Source of the DNA: Microglena sp. YARC
Taxonomy: Eukaryota; Chlorophyta; Chlorophyceae; Chlamydomonadales; Chlamydomonadaceae
Direction: 5' to 3'
Assembly: GCA_022414725.1 (NCBI GenBank)
Contig: CM039465.1
Coordinates: forward strand, 44,653,320-44,717,319
DNA: 64,000 nucleotides
The notes beneath the pieces were generated by a model. That model saw only the letters and a list, made by a program, of their open reading frames with translations. It was not told where the DNA came from and did not search any database. The translations under genes and the position numbers were made by a program. Shown one piece after another: positions 35,440-47,100 of the stretch (positions are counted from its first letter, which is position 1; each line of letters starts with the position of its first letter).

Positions 35440-35930
35440 GTAAGGGTGTTAGGCAGTACATATCGCACCAAGCACTTACATATCGCACTGCAGTACAAGG
35501 TACATCAGGTGGCCGGTACCGACATGTATGTGTTCCCACTCTTCCAAGAGTGGTTAGGCATCACATATCGCACCAACACTACATATGGCACTGGGCCAGT
35601 CACAAGCTACATCAGGTAGGCGGGGGCCACCCGTCCCACATCAAGAGTGGATAACCTAACGATCCTAATCTCTACCGAGAGTGACATGCAGCACACCACA
35701 GCCCTCACATGCGCTCAAGCTATCACGCGACTCACAACAACGATCGTCAGCACACTTAGTATCTCACGATGCTTGCTACCTCTTCACCTGACTGGGCAGT
35801 ACAAGCTACATCAAGTGGCGGTACCTACATGTATGTGTTCCACTCTCCAATATAGGTGTAGCACAGTTATATATCGCACCAAGCACTACATATCGCACTG
35901 CGGCAGTACAAGGTTCCTACAAGGCGGCAA
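34786..35930 (+). repeat. Exon-echo array around the GTYMYVFHSSK exon (five copies)
   Basis: Copies of 'ggccggtacctacatgta' and 'tgtgttccactcttccaag' end at about 34866, 34962, 35439, 35545 and 35850. The one at 35439 has the best donor (GTAAGG). Linkers carry 'aagcactacatatcgcac'. Indels between copies are frequent. Confidence 0.7.
35055..35215. mobile_element. Dispersed short element with ATGATATCAT ends
   Basis: The segment 'ctagggaacggcaatatgat' ... 'gtctgactaggccaaaagt' ... 'atgatatcatgtgatat' matches, in inverse orientation, the segment at 60150-60285. Both ends carry the palindrome ATGATATCAT. Small size and lack of coding fit a MITE. Confidence 0.55.
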
Positions 35931-36300
35931 AGACCGTCTGAACGTTGTCCATTTCTTTTATGAAATTCAAGCCTGTCACCTCTTATTAAATTCAAAACAA
36001 AAAAAAAAAAAAAAAACATTAAAAACGAAGTGTATATTCCTCCCATTTCCCACACGGATGCCTTTCCTCTATCCAATGAACATTCAGAGATGATGCGATG
36101 ACCAATAAGTATATATGAGTTCAAGAAAAATGGAATGCAAATTTGTATTTCCTCCCATTTCGTCTCACAGGATGCTTCCTCTTCGCCATGACATTCAGAG
36201 CAGCTCGGGCTCCATGCTGATGTGGCCCAAGAGCTGCCTCGACCTCGAGCTCGACGGTGGCAAAAACACTGTGGAAACACCGCATCGCTCATTTTAAATC
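35931..36300 (+). repeat. Two exon-like copies of a 'cacag|gatgcttcctcttcgcc' junction
   Basis: Related junctions occur near 36050, 36168 and 36367 ('tcccattt...cacag|...atgccttcctctttgcc...acattcagag'). They look like a further echoed acceptor, possibly of the next exon of the same gene. The reading frame is not clear. Confidence 0.4.
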
Positions 36301-37167
36301 AAGCAAAATAATATACTATGTTAAAAATAAAAAAACGATGAACATTTCCTTCAATTTCCCACAGCAGGTGCCTCCTCTTTGCCATGACTGCAGAGCAAGT
36401 TTCTCCATGTGAAGTGGCCCCAAGAGCTCCAGACCATCGTCCACGTTGCAAAACGGTCCGGAACCAGCGCACCGATGGTCCGCAAGACAGCTGTGGCTGC
36501 GGTGAAGAGGTCGACCTCACTGGAACCGACATGCATGATAAGCCCACGAAGATGTCATCCCAAGTGCCCTTATGCCGGGTCCGTCGAGCGGCGGACGCAG
36601 ATTCCCCTATTAATTGTCACACACCCCGTCGGGCCATTCCTTGACGTGTGCCTAGCACGCAAAACCGATATGAAGCCATCAGGGGCCTCGTTACTTGTGA
36701 GGTGCGCTTCACACACCCAACCACTCCCAGACTCTAAGCACATAGCGGCGCACGATTTCACCGCATCGCCCAATCATCTGTCAGACAACAACAAGTGTGT
36801 CGTGCTAATCGCGGACCGCAGTGCAGCCAGTCGACAACGTTAGTGCGGGGTCAGTCCGAGCTGAGTGACATGAAGGATTTTTCTCGGTCTAACCCCAAAC
36901 TGACAACCGAATGAAGCCAAGCGAAGATGAAAGATGGCTTACCGGTTCTTGCTTTGTTGGTCCCCACACAGATCCCCCAGTAATAAACCTTCTGTCAATC
37001 CTCATGCCTCAGAACAGGACAAAGTGCCCACCCCCTCCCATACTAACACCACCTTACTGTGACCTCCGTTATATACACTCTTCATCTCCCTCAATCACTC
37101 TCACACCATCACCTGCCCATCCCCAGTCCCTGCAGGTCTAGCTAGGCCCATGTGCTATCTCCTCTCT
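36301..37167. other. Possible exon and unresolved sequence before the gap
   Basis: After the acceptor near 36366, an open frame 36384-36644 (VAPRAPDHRPRCKTVRNQ) and an overlapping one 36409-36843 (KWPQELQTIVHVAKRSG) compete; neither has a recognised family. No tandem array is seen at 36850-37167. Confidence 0.3.
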
Positions 37168-38167
37168 NNNNNNNNNNNNNNNNNNNNNNNNNNNNNNNNN
37201 NNNNNNNNNNNNNNNNNNNNNNNNNNNNNNNNNNNNNNNNNNNNNNNNNNNNNNNNNNNNNNNNNNNNNNNNNNNNNNNNNNNNNNNNNNNNNNNNNNNN
37301 NNNNNNNNNNNNNNNNNNNNNNNNNNNNNNNNNNNNNNNNNNNNNNNNNNNNNNNNNNNNNNNNNNNNNNNNNNNNNNNNNNNNNNNNNNNNNNNNNNNN
37401 NNNNNNNNNNNNNNNNNNNNNNNNNNNNNNNNNNNNNNNNNNNNNNNNNNNNNNNNNNNNNNNNNNNNNNNNNNNNNNNNNNNNNNNNNNNNNNNNNNNN
37501 NNNNNNNNNNNNNNNNNNNNNNNNNNNNNNNNNNNNNNNNNNNNNNNNNNNNNNNNNNNNNNNNNNNNNNNNNNNNNNNNNNNNNNNNNNNNNNNNNNNN
37601 NNNNNNNNNNNNNNNNNNNNNNNNNNNNNNNNNNNNNNNNNNNNNNNNNNNNNNNNNNNNNNNNNNNNNNNNNNNNNNNNNNNNNNNNNNNNNNNNNNNN
37701 NNNNNNNNNNNNNNNNNNNNNNNNNNNNNNNNNNNNNNNNNNNNNNNNNNNNNNNNNNNNNNNNNNNNNNNNNNNNNNNNNNNNNNNNNNNNNNNNNNNN
37801 NNNNNNNNNNNNNNNNNNNNNNNNNNNNNNNNNNNNNNNNNNNNNNNNNNNNNNNNNNNNNNNNNNNNNNNNNNNNNNNNNNNNNNNNNNNNNNNNNNNN
37901 NNNNNNNNNNNNNNNNNNNNNNNNNNNNNNNNNNNNNNNNNNNNNNNNNNNNNNNNNNNNNNNNNNNNNNNNNNNNNNNNNNNNNNNNNNNNNNNNNNNN
38001 NNNNNNNNNNNNNNNNNNNNNNNNNNNNNNNNNNNNNNNNNNNNNNNNNNNNNNNNNNNNNNNNNNNNNNNNNNNNNNNNNNNNNNNNNNNNNNNNNNNN
38101 NNNNNNNNNNNNNNNNNNNNNNNNNNNNNNNNNNNNNNNNNNNNNNNNNNNNNNNNNNNNNNNNNNN
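37168..38167. other. Assembly gap, 1000 N
   Basis: Exactly 1000 N, a placeholder length rather than a measured one. Frames crossing it are meaningless. Confidence 0.99.
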
Positions 38168-41100
38168 GCATCTTAGGGGACCCTTACACAAACCAGTAAC
38201 CACAAGGAGTCTGAAAGAAAGAAGTTTGCGAGTTACAGGTCGATGGGGTAGCCTCTAGGCTGAGGAGTGACTTGCACAAACTTCGAATACTCAAGTTTCG
38301 TTTCAGATTAACATGGAGGGTGTAACGTAATTTTACAAGGTTCGTGATACGCGGCAATACAGCTCTTTACCGGTCTGGATAAAGACAATACCCCCCACCC
38401 CACTTCCCACCACGCAACCGTGCGATAGCCACGAAACCAGTAGTGTGAAGGGCTCGAACTCCAGACCGCTTGCTAGACTTGTCCAGATATTACCACCGAC
38501 AGTTTACAGGAGGGTTTGACTGAAATTACCAGAGTATGAACTGGTCCCAACTGAATCGTGATGCATGTGTACTCTTAGTGGACAGGACCCTGTACATGCC
38601 CCAGTGAGTCAACTACCATGGTGATGAACTGTCCCGGCGAATTGGATATTACAGAGTGTGAATGCTGTTTAAGAGCAAGTTATGGGCTGATGCCACTTCC
38701 AGTTTGAGAACCAGCTCTTCCGAGGACTTCTCTTTGTTCGCGCATTTAGGTTAACGAGCTTCCAGGCCAGAGAATTTGGCTCTTGCCATTCCTAGGCGAA
38801 CAACTGGTTTACGGTCAGTATACTGTGATAAAACTGGCTTTGCTTTTATTTTATGTTATCTTGACAGCGAAGTGTTGAAGTTGTTGAGATTATCTTGTTT
38901 ACCTTTGGTTACCATAGCTTGAGCGTTTGGCCTGCTCGCGTCGTGTTTGGCAGCTTATTAAGACAACTAGATGTACTCGGACTTATTATTAGAAAAGCCT
39001 TAGCAACAGGGGGTTTTATAGATGCTCCGTCATCGCACGCCCCTAGCTCCGGCTTACGCTATTGGATATCGTCCTTTAGACTTCCGTCCTGTGTAGTAAA
39101 CGGTTATTTCACGGATGTTAAAAGTTTCAGTTATTACAGCCGAAGACACCAAGAGCAATTTGATGCTAGGAGCCATGTAACCTCGGTAATTCCTTAGTTC
39201 CAGTTTCCCCCCTTCCCCCCCCCTCTATGATTCGCTTTGTTTCATCCATTGTCTCTACTGCTGCAATTATCCAGAACTCTCCGTCACCGTGATTCGTTCC
39301 TAGTGTGGCTAATGTAATTGCATCTGAGCTATAGGGTCAATTACCGCATAGTGTGCTCCTGGTTTCTGTGTGTATTCGCCGGGGGGGTAGAAGGTGAGCA
39401 GCCGAGGGTTGGTGACACATTCAAGGAATCAAAATTTAAATGGTCACAAACACCTTGCACCGTACATCCCTCCCCCGAATGGCTGAAGGGCAACGCAAAC
39501 CACAAAGGTTTTTTTTTTTTTTACCTACATGTTGGTGTTCACAATTGGTCTTCTCGCGCTTTGTAGGGTGTGCTCAATAAAGCGCCCAATATTAAAGCTG
39601 CCGTGCTAGAGCTTATTACGCCATACACACGGTGGTTTAATAGAGACCCTGTCGCATTTACGCGAGTGTTAGTGGGGCACCAGAAACAAGAACATGCCGA
39701 TAAAATTTTCGTACTGCCACTGTGAAGCGCTACAACAGGTTTGCCGCGGCTAATAGATACCCGGTGCATCAAGCACCAACAACAATACTGATTCGAAAGT
39801 GGCCACCATTTAGCAGCTCGATAAGTATCTGGCATCCTGGCTGTTATTAACCAAAGCACGTGTTCTATCACCATATGTCATATCACACAAAGCAGATATT
39901 AACAAGATTGGGCTAGAGGCGGAGAACGATTCACTAGCACCACACAATACTGTATTAGAAAGTGAGGTCACCAATTTTGGCAGCGTCGATGTGGTTGCGT
40001 CAATCCTGGTGCCGGTCCGCGTCATCGCAATGCCTTGTCATGTCTCGTTACAGATTCATGGTTCGATAGTCACACCATTCTATGTATTAACAAGCTAGTG
40101 CAGAGTGCAGCCGCGAGTGAACAATCCAAGCACCCGACTGCATCCTCTTGTATTTCGAAAGTAACAGCCACAGTTCTAGGTTAGCAGTCAGCACGTATAT
40201 TGTCAATCCTGGCCTGTCTCACTCAACGCAAGGGCAGTTGTTCACAGGGGGGGACCCCACCTCAGCGTCGCTGATGACGCAGCCAGTTGTACAGCCTTTA
40301 TTGGTCTTGGTAAGACGCAAGGTTTCCGACCCGCAATGGCTTGGACCCATGTTTTTTTTAGCCTTGTGATCTGCGAGTCGCTCGAAAGACCCTGGTGCCT
40401 TACGTCCGCATCCACCATGCGCAACAGGATCTCTCCCCATCGTACGCGATCTCCAGTCCGCAACAGACAACCTTCAACGTCCTGGGCATAGTGTCTGCAC
40501 GTTTTCAGTATCACTACGTCGTCGCTGTATACTACTCGCTGATTCAACGCATTCAGTGCTTATTTGCCACCGTTCCTGTTCACCAGAATGCACTACATAT
40601 GCAGATATTAACAACGCTTATTTGCTCGGCGACTCCACCTCGGTGTCACTCAAGCACCACAATACTGCTCTTTAAAAGTTGGCCCAAGTCATTCTGGCAG
40701 CTGTCTGCATAATAATCGTGGAAATCCTCGGCCTGTATGATCTAACAAACACGCTGTCGTCTCGACAACCGTTCTTGTTGCACATGTGCCACTACAAAGC
40801 AAGGTTTTACAAGTCTTTGCTAGATGACTTATCAGCCTGTGCAATCACAGCTACCACACACCCAACTATATGGACAGTGACCATTTCCATATTTGGCAGC
40901 TCGATAAGTAGATCAGCAATCTCTGGCGCCCCTGCAAACATGCAGCAATGATATACCTCTGTCTCAGAAAGATACCTTTGTGTTGCTCCACTTTCGTAGG
41001 AGGATCTGCTTCCTGACAGAAGAAGAAAAATGACTTTGCTTCGCACACGAGAGCCAGGATCAAAATTTTCATAGTCAGGCAATCTGCGCCCGTCCTCCCC

Positions 41101-41545
41101 CTCCTCATCACTCCCACTAATCGGCCTACCTTCCTTTTCCCGATTTACGACTTCCTCTCTTGAGAATGGTTGGGGATTACTAATGGCAATGTATCCATGG
41201 CGTTCGCATACTTTTGGAGTTTACTAATTCGGTCATCCTCTACAGCACCTCAATTTTAGGGTGGGAGGTCGGGGGGGGGGGAGGGCAGGCTTTCAGCGGT
41301 TTTTTACTCCTGTTTCTCAGACCTTTCCAATGACACATCTAGAGACTCACCTATTCATTCCCTCGAACTCGTGGTGACAGTGGATGTTCATTGGCACGAA
41401 GCTTAAGACCAGGGCCGTGGTGTATGGGTAGAGTGTATTGGGACGGTTTTAGATAATGTGGGTCGGTGATGGTGTCGTGAGTATGAGTGGTGAACGGATG
41501 TGCGTGGGTAAATATGGTTGGGTGCCTGGGAATGAAAGGTGTTTT
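38168..41545. other. Unresolved region with degenerate ~200-bp repeats
   Basis: Related segments recur loosely: 'gcagatattaacaa' (39892, 40600), 'tagcagctcgataagta(t/g)' (39809, 40897), 'gcaccac(a)caatactg' (39938, 40655). These suggest an old tandem array. A frame at 38895-39197 (100 codons) has no recognised family. 41270-41285 is a G run. Confidence 0.4.
39567..39725 (+). CDS. Possible terminal exon, 52 codons, unknown family
   Basis: After a pyrimidine-rich tract and 'ttgtag', the frame reads GVLNKAPNIKAAVLELI, then TPYTRWFNRDPVAFTRVL and ends KIFVLPL before a TGA. Amino-acid composition and the acceptor make it exon-like. It may end a gene whose other exons are in or left of the gap. 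I do not recognise it. Confidence 0.35.
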   Translation, partial: GVLNKAPNIKAAVLELITPYTRWFNRDPVAFTRVLVGHQKQEHADKIFVLPL

Positions 41546-42110
41546 TGTTATGGGGTGGTGATGACATGAGTGAGTGAGTGGATCATGGAATGGGCATGTG
41601 CGGCGGCCTTAGCGGAAGTAAATGTGGGGGGGTAAATGGATAATGTGTGTGACAAAGTGGGTGCGTAGGATGATGTCGAGGTGGTGGGTGGGCGTGAGGT
41701 ATGTGTGTTGTGTTGTGTGTCACCGTGTGAGTGTATGTAGATTGCGGGCTCCAGTTTCATCGATTCAGGCTTCGTCGCGTGGGGGGACTCACCTCACTTG
41801 CGGATTGCCAAGGCGCCGAGGCAGTAAGCTGTAATTTTTGGACGGGTCATACCACAATTCCCATGTTGAAATGTCCGAGAGACTGCCGAGTCTTCCTCGG
41901 TGTCATTTTGGAACATGCCGGAAAGACGAGCCGCTTTTTGCAGCCAAAATTGCTGGCTGAAGCTATGTACCAAGTTTTGCATAAGTACAGTGGGACTCCA
42001 GTTCCTTGTCGTCCTGTTCACCCTTATTTATCGACAGCAAACTTTAATTGACATTACTTTTCATTACATGTCGACCCTTCACCCTCACGCCCCGTGTCAA
42101 TAAGGGCGTA
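41546..42110 (-). CDS. Possible exon on the - strand ending at 41790, unknown
   Basis: On the - strand a good donor (GAG|GTGAGTCC) lies near 41790, preceded by a frame reading TWELWYDPSKNYSLLPRRL and GNPQVR. An upstream stop near 41910 limits it unless an acceptor intervenes. It could be a 3' exon of the glycosyltransferase gene or of another gene. The + strand frame 41731-42051 competes. Confidence 0.25.
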
Positions 42111-44065
42111 CTATTAGTCTTTAGTTTGATCCGACACTAAGGGCCTGTCTTCGCGTCATGGTTTTCTTTAGCATTGCCAGAGGTTAGGTGGCCCCCATCG
42201 CTAATCGACAAATGACCATCTTTCATGTACACTGGCGCGTCCCTTGGCATGCCTGTATGTTCTGGGCTGGTCACCCATGAAATTATGTTCTATCCGAACA
42301 AGGGCCCGTCCTTCTCCGTCCCTGGCTTCTTGGCATTGCCAGGGTAGGTGGCCCCCTCGCTAATCGAGACATTCTCCTCATGCTCATGTAACCACTGGCG
42401 CACTTTTGCCACATCTATGTGTCAACTGGGTGGTACACCCTGACATTCTGTTTCTATAGAGCCGAACAAGGTGGTTGGCCCCAGTGAAAGCAAACGCGGC
42501 TGGCCCCTCATTCCTCACGCCTTGTAATAAGGCGTAACTATTTATTTATTGTTATCCAAACACACAGGCCGTCCTTCTCTGTCCATGGCTTCTTGGCATT
42601 GCCAGGGTAGGTGGCCCCCTTGTAAACCAACAAAAGGCCATCTTTCATGTACACTGGGTCTCCCTTGGTAATATGTTCTATCCGAACAAGGGCCCATCCT
42701 TCTCCGAGTTTTCCATTGGCTTTCTTGGCAGTGCCAGGAGTAAGGTGCCCCCCTCATTAATCAACAAAGGGACATCTTTCATGTACACTGGCACTCCCTT
42801 GCCACCATCTTTCATGTACACTGGCACATCCTGCTTGGCCAATCCTGTATGTTCCCCTGGGCTGGTGCACCCTTGACATTATGTTCTATCCGAACAAGGT
42901 GGTTGGCCTCAGTGAAATCATTCGGGCTAGCCCCCTCATCCTCACGCCTCGTAATAAGGCGTCCTATTTATTTATTTATCCAAACAAGGGCCCGTCCTTC
43001 TCCGTCCCTGGCTTCTTGGCATTGCCAGGGTATAACACCCTCCCATTAATCAACAAATGGCCATCTATCATGTACACTGGGACTCCCTTGTCGTCCTGTT
43101 CTATCCGAACAAGGGCCCGTCTCTCTTCGTCCATGGCTTCTTGGCATTGCCTGGGTATGTGGCTAACCCACACACACAAATCCACACACACTAGCCATTG
43201 CCAGGGTACAAGGCCCCCTCATTAAGCAACAAATGGCAATGTTTACGCACCCTGTACACCCTTGGCATTGTCAGGGTATGCCCCCCCTCTACATTAAGCA
43301 ACAACAATGGCAATGTTTACGCACCCTGTCACCCCTTTGGCATTGTCAGGGTATGCCCCCCTCATTAAGCAACAAATGGCAATGTTTACGCCATGTACAC
43401 CCTATGGCATTGTCAGGGTATGCCCCCCCCCTCCCGATTAAGCAACAAATGGCAATGTTTACGCACCCTGTACCCCTTGCATTAGTCAGGTATGCCCCCC
43501 TCATTAGCCAAACAAATAGGCAATGTTTACGCACCCTGTACACCCTTGGCATTGTCAGGGTATGCCCCCTCCCCTCAATAAGCACAAATGGCAAATCTTT
43601 CATGTACCCCCGCGGACTCCCTTGCCACCATCTATGTTCCCTGGGCTGATACTCCCTTGGCGCCCTGTTCTGTCCGAACAAGGGCCCGTCCTTTCCCTTT
43701 CCCTAGCGCTGCTTGGACTTGCATTGCCAGGGTATAGGCACCCCCTCATTAACCAACAAATGCCATCTATCATGTATACAGGGACTCCCTAGTCACCTGT
43801 TCTTATCCGAACAAGGGCCAGCGTCCTTTTTCCGATCCATGGTTCTTGGCATTCCCAGGTATGGTGGCCCCCGCATTAATCGACAAATGGACATCCTGTG
43901 TGTGCCCTGGGACGCCCTTGGCATCATCTATGTTCCCTGGGCTGGTACACCCACGAAATTATGTTCTATCCGAACAAGGGCCCGTCCTTTTCCGTCCATG
44001 GCTTCTTGGCCTTGCCAGGGTAGGTAGCCCCCTCATTAATCGACAAATGGCCATCTTCCATATGC
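42111..44065 (-). repeat. Exon-like array, about twelve ~100-160 bp units, coding sense VPVYMKDGHLLIN
   Basis: On the - strand units read roughly RALVRIE..., GVPVYMKDGHLLINEG, YPGNAKKP and EKDGPLFG, from plus-strand 'atccgaacaagggcccgtcc', 'ccatggcttcttggcattgcc', 'catctttcatgtacactgg'. 43220-43580 is a shorter ~75-bp subarray with 'gcaatgtttacgcaccctgt'. Copies differ by many indels. It resembles the exon-echo arrays elsewhere and may represent one real exon of a - strand gene; the true copy cannot be chosen. Confidence 0.6.
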
Positions 44066-44134
44066 CCTGGGACGGCCCTTGGGCATCCTCAGCGCACTCC
44101 CAGGCTTTTAGAAAACCATGGACGAAAGGATTTT

Positions 44135-47100
44135 TTAAAGCACGCCAGCGCAGGTCGACGTAATTTGTTCGAAGCGGCCCGTCCAGTTGACTGGAAGCAC
44201 CACATCTGGGTATTCTTTGGAAGCTTCTAGAGGCTCTTGGGGTTGAGTGGAATTGTGGCTGACGGCCCTGACGGTGACGGGGTGCCGGACATAGACCACT
44301 GCCTCCTTGTCATATTTAGCTAGCTCATCAAAAGCCTCCTGAGGGCTCAGACTGACTATGACCTCCCCCAGGGACCACTCCGAGGAGGATGCATCCACCG
44401 TGGCCAAATTAGGATCCTTCGGGATGAAAGCAGTGTTCTGGGTTCCAGCTTCCACGTTGGCCCCAGCTGGCCTGTCGTATTTTAACCAGAAGCGCTCAAA
44501 CTCCATATGAAGCAGACCTGTTAAGCCGGACGTGTTGATACAGGCATCTAGCCAGAGAAAGGGATTGTTCAAGCGCAGAGATCGAGGGCCGTTAGGAGCA
44601 CCTGTGAAATTGTGGAATTATGTAAATAATAATAAAAAAAGTAAATACATAAAAAGTGAAACGATTGTTTGGGGTTGAGTTCATCAGTTTTTTAATGTTG
44701 AGCTGGGCGTGTTGACACAGGCATCTAACCATAAAAGGGAGATAGGGATTGTTCAAGCGCAAGAGCTCGAGGGCCGTTGGAGCACCTGTGGTTTTTGATG
44801 CAATTACGAAATAAATAAATAAATAAATACATAAAAAGTGAAACGATTGTTTGGGGTTCAGTTCATCAGTTGTTTTCTGTTAAGCCAGGTGTGTTGACAC
44901 AGGCATCTAACCAGAGAAAGGGATTGGTCAAGTTAAGAGCTCGAGGGCTATTGGGAGCGCATGTGGAATTGTGGAATTGTGGAATTACAAAAATGGTGAA
45001 ATGCATTCATAAATGGTGGAATGAATGGTGGAATGACATAAATGGTGCAATGTATGAATGAATTGGTGGAATGACTAAAATGGTGAAATACCTCCCACAT
45101 GTGGCATTGCTGCTAACCAACCAGCACCACCATCTCCCACATGTGGCATTGCCTGTTAACCATGAAGCACACCATCTCCCACATGTGGCATTGCTGTAAC
45201 CAACCAGCACCACCATTCTCCGCACATGTGGCATTGCTGTTAACCATGAGCCCACTCATCTCCCAAATGTGCTTGCTGTTAAATGCACCACCCACCATCT
45301 CCCAACATGTGCATTGCCTGTAGCCAATGAGCACCACCATCTCCCACATGTGGCATTATGCTGTTAAACCAACCAGTTAACACAACGTGCCACTGTTGGT
45401 CAGTTAACCAAACCAAGCATCTCACATGTGGCATTGCTGTTAAACCAACCGACACAATACTCCCACATGTGGCATTGCTGTTACACCACCATCTCCCACT
45501 GTGGCGAGCACCACCATCTCCCACATGTGCATTGGCTGTTAACCCACCAAGCAGACCACACCATCCTCTCCCCATGTGCATTGCTGGTAACCAATGCATT
45601 TGCCATCTCCACATGTGGCATTGCCACCATCTCCCACCAATTGTGGCCGAAGCAGTTAACAACCATCTCCACATGTGGCATTTGCGTTAACCACCATCTC
45701 CCACATGTGGATTTGCGTTAACCTAACCAGCACCACCATTCCCCATGTGGCATTGCTGTTACCACCGGTGGTGTTGCTGTTAACCACCACACCACCATCT
45801 CCCACATGTGGCATTGCTTGTTAACCAATGAGCCCACCATCTTACATGTGGCATTGCTGTTAACCAACCAGCACCACCATCTCCCACATGTGGCATTGCT
45901 GTTAACCAACCAGCACCACCATCTCCCACATGTGGCATTGCTGTTAACCAACCAGCACCACCATCTCCCACATGTGGCATTGCTGTTAACCAATCTCCCA
46001 CATGTGGCATTGCTGTTAACCAATGAGCACCACCATCTCCCACATGTGGCATTGCTGTTTACCAACCAGCACCACCATATCCCACATGTGGCATTGCTGT
46101 TAACCAATGAGCACCACCATCTCCCACATGTGGCATTGCTGTTAACCAACCAGCACCACCATCTCCCACATGTGGCATTGCTGTTAACCAATGAGCACCA
46201 CCATCTCCCACATGTGGCATTGCTGTTACCAATGAGACACCATCTCCCACATGTGGCATTGCTGTTAACCAACCAGCACCACCATCTCCCACATGTGGCA
46301 TTGCTGTTAACCAACCAGCACCACCATCTCCCACATGTGGCATTGCTGTTAACCAACCAGCACCACCATCTCCCACATGTGGCATTGCTGTTAACCAATG
46401 AGCACCACCATCTCCCACATGTGCATGTGCATTGCTGTTAACCAAGCAGCACCACCATCTCCCACATGTGGCATTGCTGTTAACCAACCAGCACCACCAT
46501 CTCCCACATGTGGCATTGCTGTTAACCAACCAGCACCACCATCTCCCACATTGTGCATTGCTGTTAACCAATGAGCACCACCATCTCCCACATGTGGCAT
46601 TGCTGTTAACCAACCAGCACCACCATCTCCCACATGTGGCATTGCTGTTAACCAATGAGCACCACCATCTCCCACATGTGGCATTGCTGTTAACCAACCA
46701 GCACCACCATCTCCCACATGTGGCATTGCTGTTAACCAACCAGCACCACCATCTCCCACATGTGGCATTGCTGTTAACCAATGAGCACCACCATCTCCCA
46801 CATGTGGCATTGCTGTTAACCAATGAGGAAACCGTGGTGTTTTATAGGGGAGCGTGAGGATCGTTATCGCTCTCACTTCACTCGTCTTTCGATAGACTGG
46901 CGCCCACTATTGGTGTGAACGTCCGGCCCGGCCAGGTCCCCTTCCGTCGAAGGAGATTTCCTCAGGCAGCCAATCTGCACTTTGGTTCTTGGGGGGATCG
47001 AACTCGGGGTGCTTGGGCGATTGTTCGCCATGAGCAGGCCCTCAACGACCCACCAATTGTAACCAATGAGGAAAACGGGGTGTTCGGGGGCGCCGGTCTG

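Noticed and set aside
37142..38258. Frames of about 340-370 codons
   Set aside because: They run through the 1000-N gap.
45718..46876. Frames of 140-254 codons with repeats like NATCGRWW or HHLPHVALLL
   Set aside because: The 42-bp satellite unit is a multiple of three and lacks stops in several frames, so these are by-products.
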